Below are positions 6,219-13,377 of a stretch of 20,619 nt of DNA, piece by piece (position 1 is the stretch's first letter; every line of letters begins with the position of its first letter). The notes beneath the pieces are model-generated. The model searched no databases. It had not been told where the DNA came from and saw nothing but the letters and a program-made list of their open reading frames with translations. The stretch covers positions 1 through 20,619 of the forward strand of contig CAZYEX010000078.1 of NCBI GenBank assembly GCA_964646605.1, in the 5' to 3' direction. The position numbers and the translations under genes were made by a program. This DNA comes from SBAX01 sp964646605 (GTDB lineage: Bacteria; Planctomycetota; Phycisphaerae; UBA1845).

Positions 6219-7286
6219 TCACGGGGCACCGGGGGGAACGTTGAAGGGAGGAGCGTTAAGGGCGCCGGGTTCGGGGCTTTGGGCGCTGCCGATCCACTTG
6301 GCGGTTTCGGCGAGGATTTCGGCGCAACGGTCGTGGCCTGCGGCGGCGAGTTCGTCGCGGATTTTTCCGCCCTTTCCCGGGGCCAGTTCGGCGAGGATGG
6401 ATTCGAGGGCTTCGAGGGATCGCTCGAGGCGATCGAGTTCGTAAAAGTCCAAACCGGTGGCGCCGTAGCGTTCCGCGTCGAGGCGGACGAAGACCGCGAG
6501 CGGACGGGCGAGTTGGGCCTTCTGATCGGCATTCAGTGCGCCGAGGACTGCGGGGTTGCGGAAGAACTCCCAGGCTTCGATCTCGGCGCCGTCGGCCGTC
6601 ATGGTTCCGGCCCGGCGCTGGGTGAGTCGCTTCTCAAAGATGGCGAGATACACGTCGAAAACCGCCGGGACCTGATTGACGTAGGCCAAAGCGAGGTAGA
6701 GACGGCCAAGGACCACCGGGCTGGTCTCGACCAAACCGGCCTCGCGCAGGGCGGCGAGGGTTTGATCGAGTTTGTCCTTCTCGGCCGCGAGGTTGGCCTT
6801 CTGCGAGGACAATCCCTTGACACACAGATAGCGCACGGATTCAAGGGGCGACTTCAGCCCGGCGAGGAGTCCGGGGAGAGTGTCCACTTTGTCGAAGTCG
6901 GCCAGGACCCTAGCGACGGCATAGCCGACCCAGGGTTCGAGCTTGGGATCGGCGAACTTGGAGGCGGCGAGGCCGGCGGTCTGTGCGGCGAGTTGGGCCT
7001 TGAACGGTACGGAGTTGTTGGCGTTGTCGAACTGGGATTTCAACGCCGTTCGGAAGGCAGCGGCGGCGGTCTGGCGTGATTCCTTGGCCGAGGCGGTCAA
7101 CTTGTCGAGCTGCGACTGCACCCAGTCGCCGATGCGGCGTTGGTCGGAGACGCTGATCTGGGGTAGTTGGCGGATGGTGTCGATGGTCTGTTCTTCGAGG
7201 CCTGGCTCCTGGGCGGAGGCGTTGCAGGCGGCCCCGTAGCTGATGAAGAGGACCAAAAGGAACGGTCCACGCTTGCGTTCTGGCAT
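6219..7286 (-). CDS. Secreted protein of unknown function
   Basis: 355 residues from ATG 7286, which has GGGAGAGG a few bases upstream. A signal peptide is clear: basic MPERKR, hydrophobic FLLVLFISYGAA, and likely cleavage at ASA-QEP (after residue 25). A lipobox reading ending at C21 is less likely. The mature part is rich in Ala, Leu, Glu and Asp and appears all-helical. Segments such as LPGLLAGLKSPLESVRYLCVK resemble HEAT-like repeats, but no clear period could be established. The C-terminus is Pro-rich. I do not recognise the family. The frame is open to 7547, but the extra residues have no protein-like character. The 218 bases before the exonuclease start contain a small hairpin GTCGTC/GACGAC (6119-6135) and nothing else. 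Confidence 0.7.
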   Translation of the reverse strand: MPERKRGPFLLVLFISYGAACNASAQEPGLEEQTIDTIRQLPQISVSDQRRIGDWVQSQLDKLTASAKESRQTAAAAFRTALKSQFDNANNSVPFKAQLAAQTAGLAASKFADPKLEPWVGYAVARVLADFDKVDTLPGLLAGLKSPLESVRYLCVKGLSSQKANLAAEKDKLDQTLAALREAGLVETSPVVLGRLYLALAYVNQVPAVFDVYLAIFEKRLTQRRAGTMTADGAEIEAWEFFRNPAVLGALNADQKAQLARPLAVFVRLDAERYGATGLDFYELDRLERSLEALESILAELAPGKGGKIRDELAAAGHDRCAEILAETAKWIGSAQSPEPGALNAPPFNVPPGAP

Positions 7287-7498
7287 ACAACCTCTCCCTA
7301 GGGCACGGCATTCCCGTGCGTGGCTGGCGACCTCAAGCGTAAATCGGAACCTGACGGACGCGCCGCCGCCGCCGTTGCAAGGCCGGTATTCTAAGCGGTG
7401 GGTTCCCGCGCCGGCGGAATGCTCACCCAATTTCGCAAGCGGGGAAGCTAGCGACCGGTGCGGGGTGATGTCAAGCGGAGGTGGAATCCAAGCCACGC

Positions 7499-7528
7499 TT
7501 GACGAGCTTTCCGCATGATGGGTAGATT
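7499..7528 (+). promoter_or_regulatory. Possible promoter of rex
   Basis: TTGACG (7499-7504) and TAGATT (7523-7528) are separated by 18 bases and lie 64 bases before the rex start. No TTGTGA-N6-TCACAA Rex operator was found here, so self-regulation is not supported. The rest of 7287-7591 shows no gene. Confidence 0.4.
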
Positions 7529-7591
7529 CCCGCAACGCAGGGTACAACGCGATCGCCCGGGTACCGGGGGAATCGGCACCGTGGAACGAGC

Positions 7592-8236
7592 ATGGCCAAG
7601 TCAGAGAATATCCCGCTGCCCGCGATCCGGCGGTTGAGTTTGTACCTTCGGCAACTCGAAAGCTTCAGCGACGAGAACCGTCGGACGGTGTCGAGCCGGC
7701 AGTTGGGGGAGGCGTTGGGCCTGTCCGACGCCCAAGTCCGCAAGGACCTCGCCTACTTCGGGCAATTCGGGCATCCGGGGATCGGCTATCGGGTGCCGGA
7801 ACTCATTCTGCGGGCGCGGCGCATTCTGGGGACCGACCGGGTGTCCAACGTGATGCTGGTCGGAATGGGGAACCTCGGACGGGCGCTGATTGCCTTTCGT
7901 GGGTTTCGGAAACGGGGGTTCGAGTTGGTGGCGGTATTCGACAAGGACCCGGCCAAGATCGGACAGACGACGTCGGGGCCGAATCGGTTGCGGATTCAGT
8001 CGCTGCCGGAGATGGCCGGGGCGGTTCGGAAGCATTCGATTCGCATAGGGATTCTCGCTGTGCCCGCGTCGGCGGCGCAGCAGGCGGCCGAGGAGATGGT
8101 CGCGGCGGGCGTACGCGGCATTCTCAACTTCGCGCCGGTGACGTTGCAGGTGCGGGCGGAGGTGAACGTGGCGTCGGTGGACCTGGCCATACATCTCGAG
8201 CAGCTTGCGTTTCAGGTCAGCGCGGTGAGTTTGTAG
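7592..8236 (+). CDS. rex: Redox-sensing transcriptional repressor Rex
   Basis: 214 residues, normal for the family. The N-terminal winged helix contains SSRQLGEALGLSDAQVRKDL and the Rex signature AYFGQFGHPGIGY (residues 54-66). The Rossmann domain carries the NAD(H) loop GMGNLG (91-96), where most members have GAGNLG, followed by AVFDKDP. The C-terminal helix VASVDLAIHLEQLAFQV is the domain-swapped dimer helix. Rex binds DNA when NADH/NAD+ is low and releases it when NADH rises, controlling respiratory and fermentative genes. It converges with the quinone gene mqnP/ubiA, so control of that operon is suggestive, but no operator was seen. A GAGG/CCTC hairpin follows the stop at 8241-8255. Confidence 0.97.
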   Translation: MAKSENIPLPAIRRLSLYLRQLESFSDENRRTVSSRQLGEALGLSDAQVRKDLAYFGQFGHPGIGYRVPELILRARRILGTDRVSNVMLVGMGNLGRALIAFRGFRKRGFELVAVFDKDPAKIGQTTSGPNRLRIQSLPEMAGAVRKHSIRIGILAVPASAAQQAAEEMVAAGVRGILNFAPVTLQVRAEVNVASVDLAIHLEQLAFQVSAVSL

Positions 8237-8285
8237 AAGCGAGGGTTCGAGCCTCCCCGCTCGCCATTCTCCATGTCGTCCAACA

Positions 8286-8309
8286 CCGCTCCCTTACGGT
8301 CGCGGTTCA
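8286..8309. repeat. Palindromic repeat, family 1, copy D
   Basis: CCGCTCCCTTACGGTCGCGG within 8286-8309, followed by TTCAG. It sits between the convergent ends of rex and mqnP/ubiA, a usual place for REP-like elements. It is almost identical to copy B, 4.4 kb away. Confidence 0.75.
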
Positions 8310-8320
8310 GAACGTCGACT

Positions 8321-8345
8321 CCGGTCGCTGGCGCTCCCGGCTCGG
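8321..8345. repeat. Related repeat with the same tail
   Basis: CCGGTCGCTGGCGCTCCCGG followed by CTCGG, directly after copy D. The body differs (GCTGGCGC dyad inside CCGG/CCGG), but the tail is the same CGGCTCGG found after families 1 and 2. It ends one base before the stop codon of mqnP/ubiA. Confidence 0.55.
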
Positions 8346-8346
8346 A

Positions 8347-9252
8347 TCAAGAAGCGGGAAGGGATCGGAGGAGGTCGGCGATCGCGCCGGCGCCGAGGAG
8401 CAGGCTGACGAGGCCGTTCAGCGAAAAGGCGATGTGCGCCTTGCGGTAGTCGCCGGGCTTTACCAGGGCGTTTTCGGCGATGAGAACGGCGGCGGCGAGA
8501 ACGAGGCCGGCGGCGTAGAGGACGCCCAAGCGGGCGTGGAATCCCAGGAGGATGAAGGCGACGAGGGCCGCGAGGTGGGCGAGACGGGCGATCCACAGGG
8601 CGAGGGCGGGCCCGAGGCGCGAGGGGAGGCTGAACAATCCGTCGCGGCGGTCGATGTCAATGTCCTGGCACGCGTAGAGGATGTCGAAACCGCCGATCCA
8701 GAGGGTCACAGCGAGCATCAATAGCAGTGCTTCGAGTCCCAGCGACGCCGGGTGGATGGCGAGCCACGCGGCGACGGGAGAGAGGGCGACGGCGGATCCG
8801 AGATAGAAGTGCGACCACCGAGTGAAGCGTTTGGTGTAGGAATAGCCGCACAGGTAAAGAAGAACCGGACCGGCGAGCAGGATCGGCCAAGGGTTCGCGT
8901 AGCAAACGTGGAATCCAAGGCAGCCGATTCCGAAGGTGACGGTCGAAAGGACCAACATGGCGAGTGCCGCGGGGCGCGACAATCGTCCGGCGGGGAGCGG
9001 TCGCTGGGCAGTTCGCGGATTCCGAGCGTCAATGGCGGCGTCGACGATGCGGTTGAAGGTCATGGCCGTGCTGCGGGCGGAGACCATGCAGACGATGATG
9101 AGTGCCAGTTGTCCGACGTACGGTCGGCCCAACCCTTCGATGTTCCGCCCGGCGAGGAAGGCGGCGGTCAGGGCAAAGGGCAAGGCAAAGACGGAGTGCG
9201 AGAGCTTGACCATCTCGGCCCAGACGCGGACGGCGCGGAGGGCGGCGTTCAT
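8347..9252 (-). CDS. mqnP: UbiA-family prenyltransferase, probably MqnP of menaquinone synthesis
   Basis: 301 residues with about eight to nine hydrophobic helices, so an inner-membrane enzyme. Both Asp-rich motifs that bind the prenyl diphosphate through Mg are present: N67-x3-D71-x3-D75 in NRIVDAAIDARNPRT, and D197 to D201 in CQDIDIDRRDGLFSLP. It attaches the polyprenyl tail to the quinone precursor. MqnP (futalosine route) is preferred over UbiA (4-hydroxybenzoate) because the neighbours are UbiX and UbiE/MenG and the sequence resembles the UbiA-like enzymes of that route; the mqnA-D genes are not in the window, so this is an inference. Its ATG overlaps the ubiX stop by 4 bases, so translation is probably coupled. 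Confidence 0.9.
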   Translation of the reverse strand: MNAALRAVRVWAEMVKLSHSVFALPFALTAAFLAGRNIEGLGRPYVGQLALIIVCMVSARSTAMTFNRIVDAAIDARNPRTAQRPLPAGRLSRPAALAMLVLSTVTFGIGCLGFHVCYANPWPILLAGPVLLYLCGYSYTKRFTRWSHFYLGSAVALSPVAAWLAIHPASLGLEALLLMLAVTLWIGGFDILYACQDIDIDRRDGLFSLPSRLGPALALWIARLAHLAALVAFILLGFHARLGVLYAAGLVLAAAVLIAENALVKPGDYRKAHIAFSLNGLVSLLLGAGAIADLLRSLPAS

Positions 9253-9887
9253 GACGGGTCGTGAGCTTTGGGGTTGGCGACGGCCAATCGGTCGGCCCAG
9301 CGGGTGTTGAGACGGTGCGGGATGTCGAGAAGGTCGAGAAGTTTTCCGACCACGAAATCGACGAGTTCGTCGATGGTGGTGGGCCGCATATAGAAACCGG
9401 GCGAGGCAGGACAGATGACGGCGCCCGCTTCGCAGAGCCTCATGCAGTTAGCCAGTTCGATGCGGCTCATGGGCATTTCGCGGGGGACGAGGATGAGCTT
9501 TCGGCCCTCTTTTAGGGTGACGGCGGCGGCGCGATCGAGGAGATTGCCGGCCAGTCCTGCGGCGATCGCGGCGAGGGTGTTGGCGGTGCAGGGGCAGACG
9601 ATCATCCCATCGGTGCGAAAACTGCCGCTGCCAAGTACGGAACCCACGTCACGGTAGGGATGCACGATCAACCCTTCGTACGCGCGTCCGATCAACCCGC
9701 GGTCTGAAACATCGGTTACGTCGAGTTCGTCTTGCAAGAGTCTTCGACCGTTGGGGGTGACGATGAGGTGGACGGCAGCGCCGGCGTCGGCGAGGCATTC
9801 GATGGTACGGCGGGCGTAGACGGCCCCGCTGGCGCCGGTTATTCCCACGACGATCTGCTGGCCTTCGGCGGGACCGGTTATGGCCAT
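9249..9887 (-). CDS. ubiX: UbiX/Pad-type flavin prenyltransferase
   Basis: 212 residues. GITGASGAVYA (15-25) is the FMN-binding opening of the family, CPCTANTLAAIAAGLAGNLL is the conserved mid-region, and LVPREMPMSRIELANCMRL with CPASPGFYMRP gives the dimethylallyl phosphate site. UbiX makes the prenylated FMN cofactor used by UbiD-type decarboxylases. In futalosine-route genomes a UbiX/UbiD pair is usually linked to the late decarboxylation step. No ubiD partner is in this window. The start overlaps the stop of the membrane protein gene by 10 bases, and the stop overlaps mqnP/ubiA by 4. Confidence 0.96.
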   Translation of the reverse strand: MAITGPAEGQQIVVGITGASGAVYARRTIECLADAGAAVHLIVTPNGRRLLQDELDVTDVSDRGLIGRAYEGLIVHPYRDVGSVLGSGSFRTDGMIVCPCTANTLAAIAAGLAGNLLDRAAAVTLKEGRKLILVPREMPMSRIELANCMRLCEAGAVICPASPGFYMRPTTIDELVDFVVGKLLDLLDIPHRLNTRWADRLAVANPKAHDPS

Positions 9888-11791
9888 AGGGAACTCACTT
9901 GCGCATCGGGGGCGTGGGCCACGAAGCGGGCGGCGTGCCGCGCCCAGATCGACTCGGGGTGTTGTTGGGCGAGGCGTGCGAGGACTTCGTCGCCGCGCGA
10001 GGGTTGTCGCGCGTCACGATAGGCGATGGCCAGGCGAAGCATGGCCTCCGGAACGGCGTCGCGGTCGGGGAACCGCTGCAGGAGTCCTTCGAGCCGTTTG
10101 ACGCGCTCGCCGAGGTCGTCGGTCGCCAGGGCGATTTCCAATTCGATGTTGTCCTCGATCTGGCAGTTCGGGTATTGGCTGCGAAGCGATTCGAGATTCT
10201 CGACGTAGCCCTCATAGCGGGGATCGAGGTCCAGGAGTCCGAGTTGAAAGGCGTCCTCAGGGCGATGCGATCCGTGGATGGGGTCGAAGCTGTAGATGGG
10301 GTCGCGGTTGGCGGTGAGCAGGTCGCGGAGGCGATGGGCTTCAAGGATCACTCGGTCCATGGGGATGCGGAGGCTCGCCTCCGGGGCTTCGCGGTCGAGG
10401 ACGCCTTGCAGGACACCGTGTGCCTCGCCCGTTGGTGTACGCAGGACCGTCGCATCGAACTTCGTAAGGAGCGTGTTCAGTTTCTCGATGGCGCGGTCGA
10501 TGCCGCCTTCCCGGGCCTCGAGCTTGGCAAGCTGCAATGCGGCGACGGCGCCGATGGGGGATTCCGGGCGATTGTGAAGCAGCGAGCGCCACGTGTGCCG
10601 CGAGGCGACGCTGGGGAAATCGTCGTAGAAGCGGATTCGTTTGGCGGCTCGAAACTCGGGGAGGTCCACTCGCCGATCGAGTGCCCGGGCCTTGATAAAC
10701 AGGGCGTTGGGCGTGTAGGGGCTCTCGGGGAAGGCGCGGTGGAAACGATCGCAGTGGAAGGTGAGTTCGACTTGATGTCGAGTGGATTCGGAGCGGCGCG
10801 GCCCCAGGTCCGTGGCCAGTTCGAAGAGCCATTTCTCCTCCTCGATTTGGGCGATGGATTCCCAGCTTGGCCGCGGGATGGGGTGCCGCCGCCAGGCATC
10901 GAGTGTGGACCGGCCCAGTTCGGTGGAGGCGTTGACCTCGGCGAAGTAGGTCTGATCGAGTCTTTCGAGGAGGCGGTAGTACAACTCGTCGCGGCCGACG
11001 TGGAACTCAAACAAGGCGACGGGCAGAGCGAACATGACGGCCAGGAGCGGAGTGACGGCGCCGGGGCGATAGTTCACCATCTTGGCGATGGCCAGGACGA
11101 GCGCGAAGACGAGAGTCGAGGCGACGATGGCCAATACCCACGGTGCCACGAACTTGACACGATCGACGGGGTCGATTTTTCCCATGACGGCGTCGGTGGT
11201 GCCGGCCCAGGCGAGGGAAAGGTAGATGACGGCGGGGACCAATCCGATGAGGGCGGACATGAACCGAAAACGGGTTCGGAAGGGCCGCACGGAGGCGAGG
11301 ATGCACGAGGCCAGCAAGGTAATCGCCAACCAGGGCATAACGGCCAGAAACCCGACGACGGCGATGAGGGCCAAGCTGGAGCCGATGCGGTAGAGAATGG
11401 CGACCAGGATGGGGATGGAAATCAGCGCGGCCATGAGGAGGCCTACGATGGGGATTTGCATGGGCACTTCTTGTACGCTGATCGGTTCCACGAGGAGCGA
11501 GCCGAGCGAGACCTCGGGCAGTCCGAGGCCGTGGAAGGTGTGAGCGAGCAAGTCCCAATAGCCTTCCCGGGCAGGGGCGAAGACTTCGCCGCTACGCAGC
11601 CAGAATGCGAAACAGGCGACGCCCGCAAACAAGAGGATGTTCAAACCCATCAATAGGATGGCGCGGATCCGGTATCTCGAACCGGAACGCGACCAGACGT
11701 CCATCCATTCCCTGGGCGCGGGGCGCGAGGGCGCGGCAGGGTCGATTGCGGACGGCGCGGGCCTCTTGCGTTGTGTAGGATGTTTGGGCAT
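9878..11791 (-). CDS. Membrane protein with C-terminal TPR-like domain, function unknown
   Basis: 637 residues. The N-terminus is basic and Pro-rich and therefore probably cytoplasmic. About six membrane helices follow, near residues 43-65, 113-134, 139-165, 178-197, 217-238 and 245-262. Residues 300-637 are soluble and helical, with repeated motifs of TPR type such as FPESPYTPNALFIKARAL, PIGAVAALQLAKLEAREGG and FPDRDAVPEAMLRLAIAYRDA, the last followed by QHPESIWARHAARFVA; these resemble the YbgF/BamD-like tetratricopeptides. No enzyme motif is seen. The gene sits inside the quinone operon, 2 bases after ubiE and overlapping ubiX by 10 bases, so it is co-expressed. A scaffold for quinone enzymes or an unrelated envelope role are both possible. 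Confidence 0.8.
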   Translation of the reverse strand: MPKHPTQRKRPAPSAIDPAAPSRPAPREWMDVWSRSGSRYRIRAILLMGLNILLFAGVACFAFWLRSGEVFAPAREGYWDLLAHTFHGLGLPEVSLGSLLVEPISVQEVPMQIPIVGLLMAALISIPILVAILYRIGSSLALIAVVGFLAVMPWLAITLLASCILASVRPFRTRFRFMSALIGLVPAVIYLSLAWAGTTDAVMGKIDPVDRVKFVAPWVLAIVASTLVFALVLAIAKMVNYRPGAVTPLLAVMFALPVALFEFHVGRDELYYRLLERLDQTYFAEVNASTELGRSTLDAWRRHPIPRPSWESIAQIEEEKWLFELATDLGPRRSESTRHQVELTFHCDRFHRAFPESPYTPNALFIKARALDRRVDLPEFRAAKRIRFYDDFPSVASRHTWRSLLHNRPESPIGAVAALQLAKLEAREGGIDRAIEKLNTLLTKFDATVLRTPTGEAHGVLQGVLDREAPEASLRIPMDRVILEAHRLRDLLTANRDPIYSFDPIHGSHRPEDAFQLGLLDLDPRYEGYVENLESLRSQYPNCQIEDNIELEIALATDDLGERVKRLEGLLQRFPDRDAVPEAMLRLAIAYRDARQPSRGDEVLARLAQQHPESIWARHAARFVAHAPDAQVSSLWP

Positions 11792-11793
11792 GG

Positions 11794-12570
11794 CTAGTCG
11801 CGCTTAGCGACGTAGACGGTAACGACGCCCAAGGTCAGAGGCGTGGCGACCGTCCGTGGAAAACCGACCTCCCGTAGCTTCTTACACATCTGGTCCGCGT
11901 CGAGGAAGGATACCACGGATCGAGGGAGGTAGCGATAGGCGCCGGACATGTCGCGGCTGACCCATCCGGCGGCCAGGGGCATGAGGCGGTTGGAGTAGAG
12001 TTCATACGCGGCTCGGACGAGGCGGTTGGCGGGTCGGGTGAATTCGAGGATGACCGCCTGTCCGCCGGGTCGCAAGACGCGGTGCATTTCCCGCAGGCCC
12101 AGGTCGAGGTCGGCAAAGTTCCGGACGCCGAAGGCGCAGGACACGATCGAAAAGCTGCGGTCGGCGAAGGGCAGTTGCAGGGCGTCGCCTTCGACGCAAT
12201 CCGGCGATCCGGGTGGGTTACCTGCTGGAGTAGCTCCGCGCGGGCTGAAGCCCGCGGCTCGCAGGAGCATTTCGTGAGCGAAGTCGCAGCCGATGACACA
12301 GCGCGGTCCGGCGGCGGCGAAAGCGCGGGAAAAGTCGCCGGTTCCGCAGGCCACGTCGAGAACGTCGTCGTCGGGGCGGACTTGGGCGAGCTCGACTGCG
12401 CAACGCCGCCAGTAGGAATCGCGTCCGGCGCTGAACAGCCGGTTCACCAACTCGTAGCGCGGGGCGATGGAATTGAACATCCGCCGCACGCGCGAAGCCT
12501 TGTCGGCCGTCGTGTGCGGGGAGGTCAGCAGGTCGGAAGTCCACGCGGGTTCGTCGGGCACGGGGGGCAT
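11794..12570 (-). CDS. ubiE: UbiE/MenG-type quinone methyltransferase
   Basis: About 258 residues from ATG 12570. Class I SAM motifs are clear: VRRMFNSIAPRYELVNRLFSAG typical of UbiE, motif I VLDVACGTGDFS, then GDALQLPFADRSF, FGVRNFADLDLGLREMHRVLRPGG and a C-terminal VVTVYVAKRD. It performs the final C-methylation of demethylmenaquinone. A GTG at 12603 would extend it by 11 residues but lies inside a palindrome, so ATG 12570 is preferred; neither has a Shine-Dalgarno. Odd: between the SAM acidic loop (CDFAHEMLLRA) and CVEGDALQLPF there is an extra GFSPRGATPAGNPPGSPD, encoded partly by the palindromic repeat at 12237-12261. The gene is the first of the four-gene operon and may be read with sod upstream. 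Confidence 0.93.
   Translation of the reverse strand: MPPVPDEPAWTSDLLTSPHTTADKASRVRRMFNSIAPRYELVNRLFSAGRDSYWRRCAVELAQVRPDDDVLDVACGTGDFSRAFAAAGPRCVIGCDFAHEMLLRAAGFSPRGATPAGNPPGSPDCVEGDALQLPFADRSFSIVSCAFGVRNFADLDLGLREMHRVLRPGGQAVILEFTRPANRLVRAAYELYSNRLMPLAAGWVSRDMSGAYRYLPRSVVSFLDADQMCKKLREVGFPRTVATPLTLGVVTVYVAKRD
12237..12261. repeat. Palindromic repeat, family 2, copy B, in frame inside ubiE
   Basis: CGCGGGCT-GA-AGCCCGCG is a perfect 8-base-arm palindrome followed by GCTCG. It matches the intergenic copy at 986-1010 in 24 of 25 bases. Here it is read through as RAAGFSPRG in ubiE, in a variable loop of the fold, without breaking the frame. Confidence 0.75.
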
Positions 12571-12594
12571 AGTAACGCGGGGAGGCCGTCCGCC

Positions 12595-12613
12595 GTCACC
12601 CACAAGGGGTGAC
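12595..12613. repeat. Palindrome between sod and ubiE
   Basis: GTCACCC-ACAA-GGGGTGAC is a near-perfect dyad, followed by CTAGGCGGCTCGCGGCTCGG (12621-12640) with the same tail as the other repeats. It may be one more dispersed element or an intercistronic hairpin that changes ubiE expression relative to sod. Confidence 0.55.
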
Positions 12614-12642
12614 GCTACACCTAGGCGGCTCGCGGCTCGGAG

Positions 12643-13254
12643 TTACTTCGTCTTGCCGAACCGTTCGTTGACCTCGTTCCAGTTCACGATGTTCCAGAAG
12701 GCGGCGATGTAATCGGGGCGGCGGTTCTGGTACTTGAGGTAGTAGGCGTGCTCCCAGACGTCGAGGCCCAAGACCGGCTTAAGGCCTTCGGTGAGGGGGT
12801 TGTCCTGGTTGGGGAAGTCCTTGATGACCAGCTTTCCGGTTTTGTCGACGCAGAGCCAGGCCCAGCCGCTGCCGAAGCGATTGGCGGCGGAGGCGGCGAA
12901 CTTTTCCTTGAACGATTCGAAACTTCCGAAGGCGCTTCGGAGCGCGTCGGCGATCGGTCCGCTGGGTGGACCGCCGGCGTTGGGGCCGATGGTTTTCCAA
13001 AAAATCGAGTGGTTGAGGTGTCCCCCGCCGTGATTGCGGACAGCGCCGCGGATGTCGTCGGGGATGGTGTTAATGCCGAGCTGCAACTCCTCGACGGTCT
13101 TGCCGGCGAGTTCGGGATGTTTGGCGACGGCTTCGTTGAGTTTGGCGACGTACGTGGCATGGTGTTTGCCGTGATGGATCTCCATCGTCTTGGCGTCGAT
13201 GTGCGGCTCGAGGGCGTCCGACGCATACGGTAGTGGCGGAAGTTCAAAGGCCAT
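12643..13254 (-). CDS. sodA: Superoxide dismutase, Mn-type
   Basis: 203 residues, full length, no signal peptide, so cytoplasmic. The four metal ligands are H27 (MEIHHGKHH), H82 (GGHLNHSIFW), D165 and H169 (LDVWEHAYY). Metal preference: the active-site glutamine is at Q150 (NQDNPL), as in MnSOD, and the position before HLNH is Gly, whereas FeSOD has a Gln there. Mn or cambialistic use is therefore favoured. It removes superoxide, made among other places at the menaquinone pool. The Shine-Dalgarno is strong: AAGGAGG 7-8 bases before ATG 13254. It lies downstream of the RND pump and upstream of ubiE on the same strand. Confidence 0.98.
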   Translation of the reverse strand: MAFELPPLPYASDALEPHIDAKTMEIHHGKHHATYVAKLNEAVAKHPELAGKTVEELQLGINTIPDDIRGAVRNHGGGHLNHSIFWKTIGPNAGGPPSGPIADALRSAFGSFESFKEKFAASAANRFGSGWAWLCVDKTGKLVIKDFPNQDNPLTEGLKPVLGLDVWEHAYYLKYQNRRPDYIAAFWNIVNWNEVNERFGKTK

Positions 13255-13261
13255 GAGCGAT

Positions 13262-13301
13262 CCTCCTTTTAGAAACCGGCCCTGATCGAAATCCAGGCCG
13301 G
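13262..13301 (-). promoter_or_regulatory. Hairpin and strong ribosome site in the sod leader
   Basis: CCGGCCTG and CAGGGCCGG (13276-13301, minus strand) form a stem with one bulge, 8 bases upstream of the AAGGAGG (13262-13268). It may modulate sod translation or mark a processed 5' end. No known oxidative-stress operator was recognised. Confidence 0.4.
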
Positions 13302-13331
13302 AGGGTAACCCGGGGCTTACCCGCGGTCAAG

Positions 13332-13358
13332 GGCGCTGGCGGGCGAGCCGCCAACGCC
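13332..13358 (-). terminator. Stem-loop after the czcA-type gene
   Basis: Arms GGCGTTGGCGG and CCGCCAGCGCC pair over 11 bases with one G-U and a 5-base loop. It lies 20 bases after the RND stop codon and before sod. There is no T run, so it may be a Rho-assisted end or an mRNA-stabilising hairpin rather than an intrinsic terminator. Confidence 0.5.
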
Positions 13359-13377
13359 ACCTCGCCGGGATACGCCC

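Noticed and set aside
7499..7591. Rex operator for self-control
   Set aside because: No dyad resembling TTGTGA-N6-TCACAA is present before the rex start.
9899..11656. Long open frame of 585 codons on the plus strand
   Set aside because: It is antisense to the membrane/TPR-like gene. The translation is rich in Gly, Asp and Glu with no membrane or domain pattern, as expected from the mirror of GC-rich codons.
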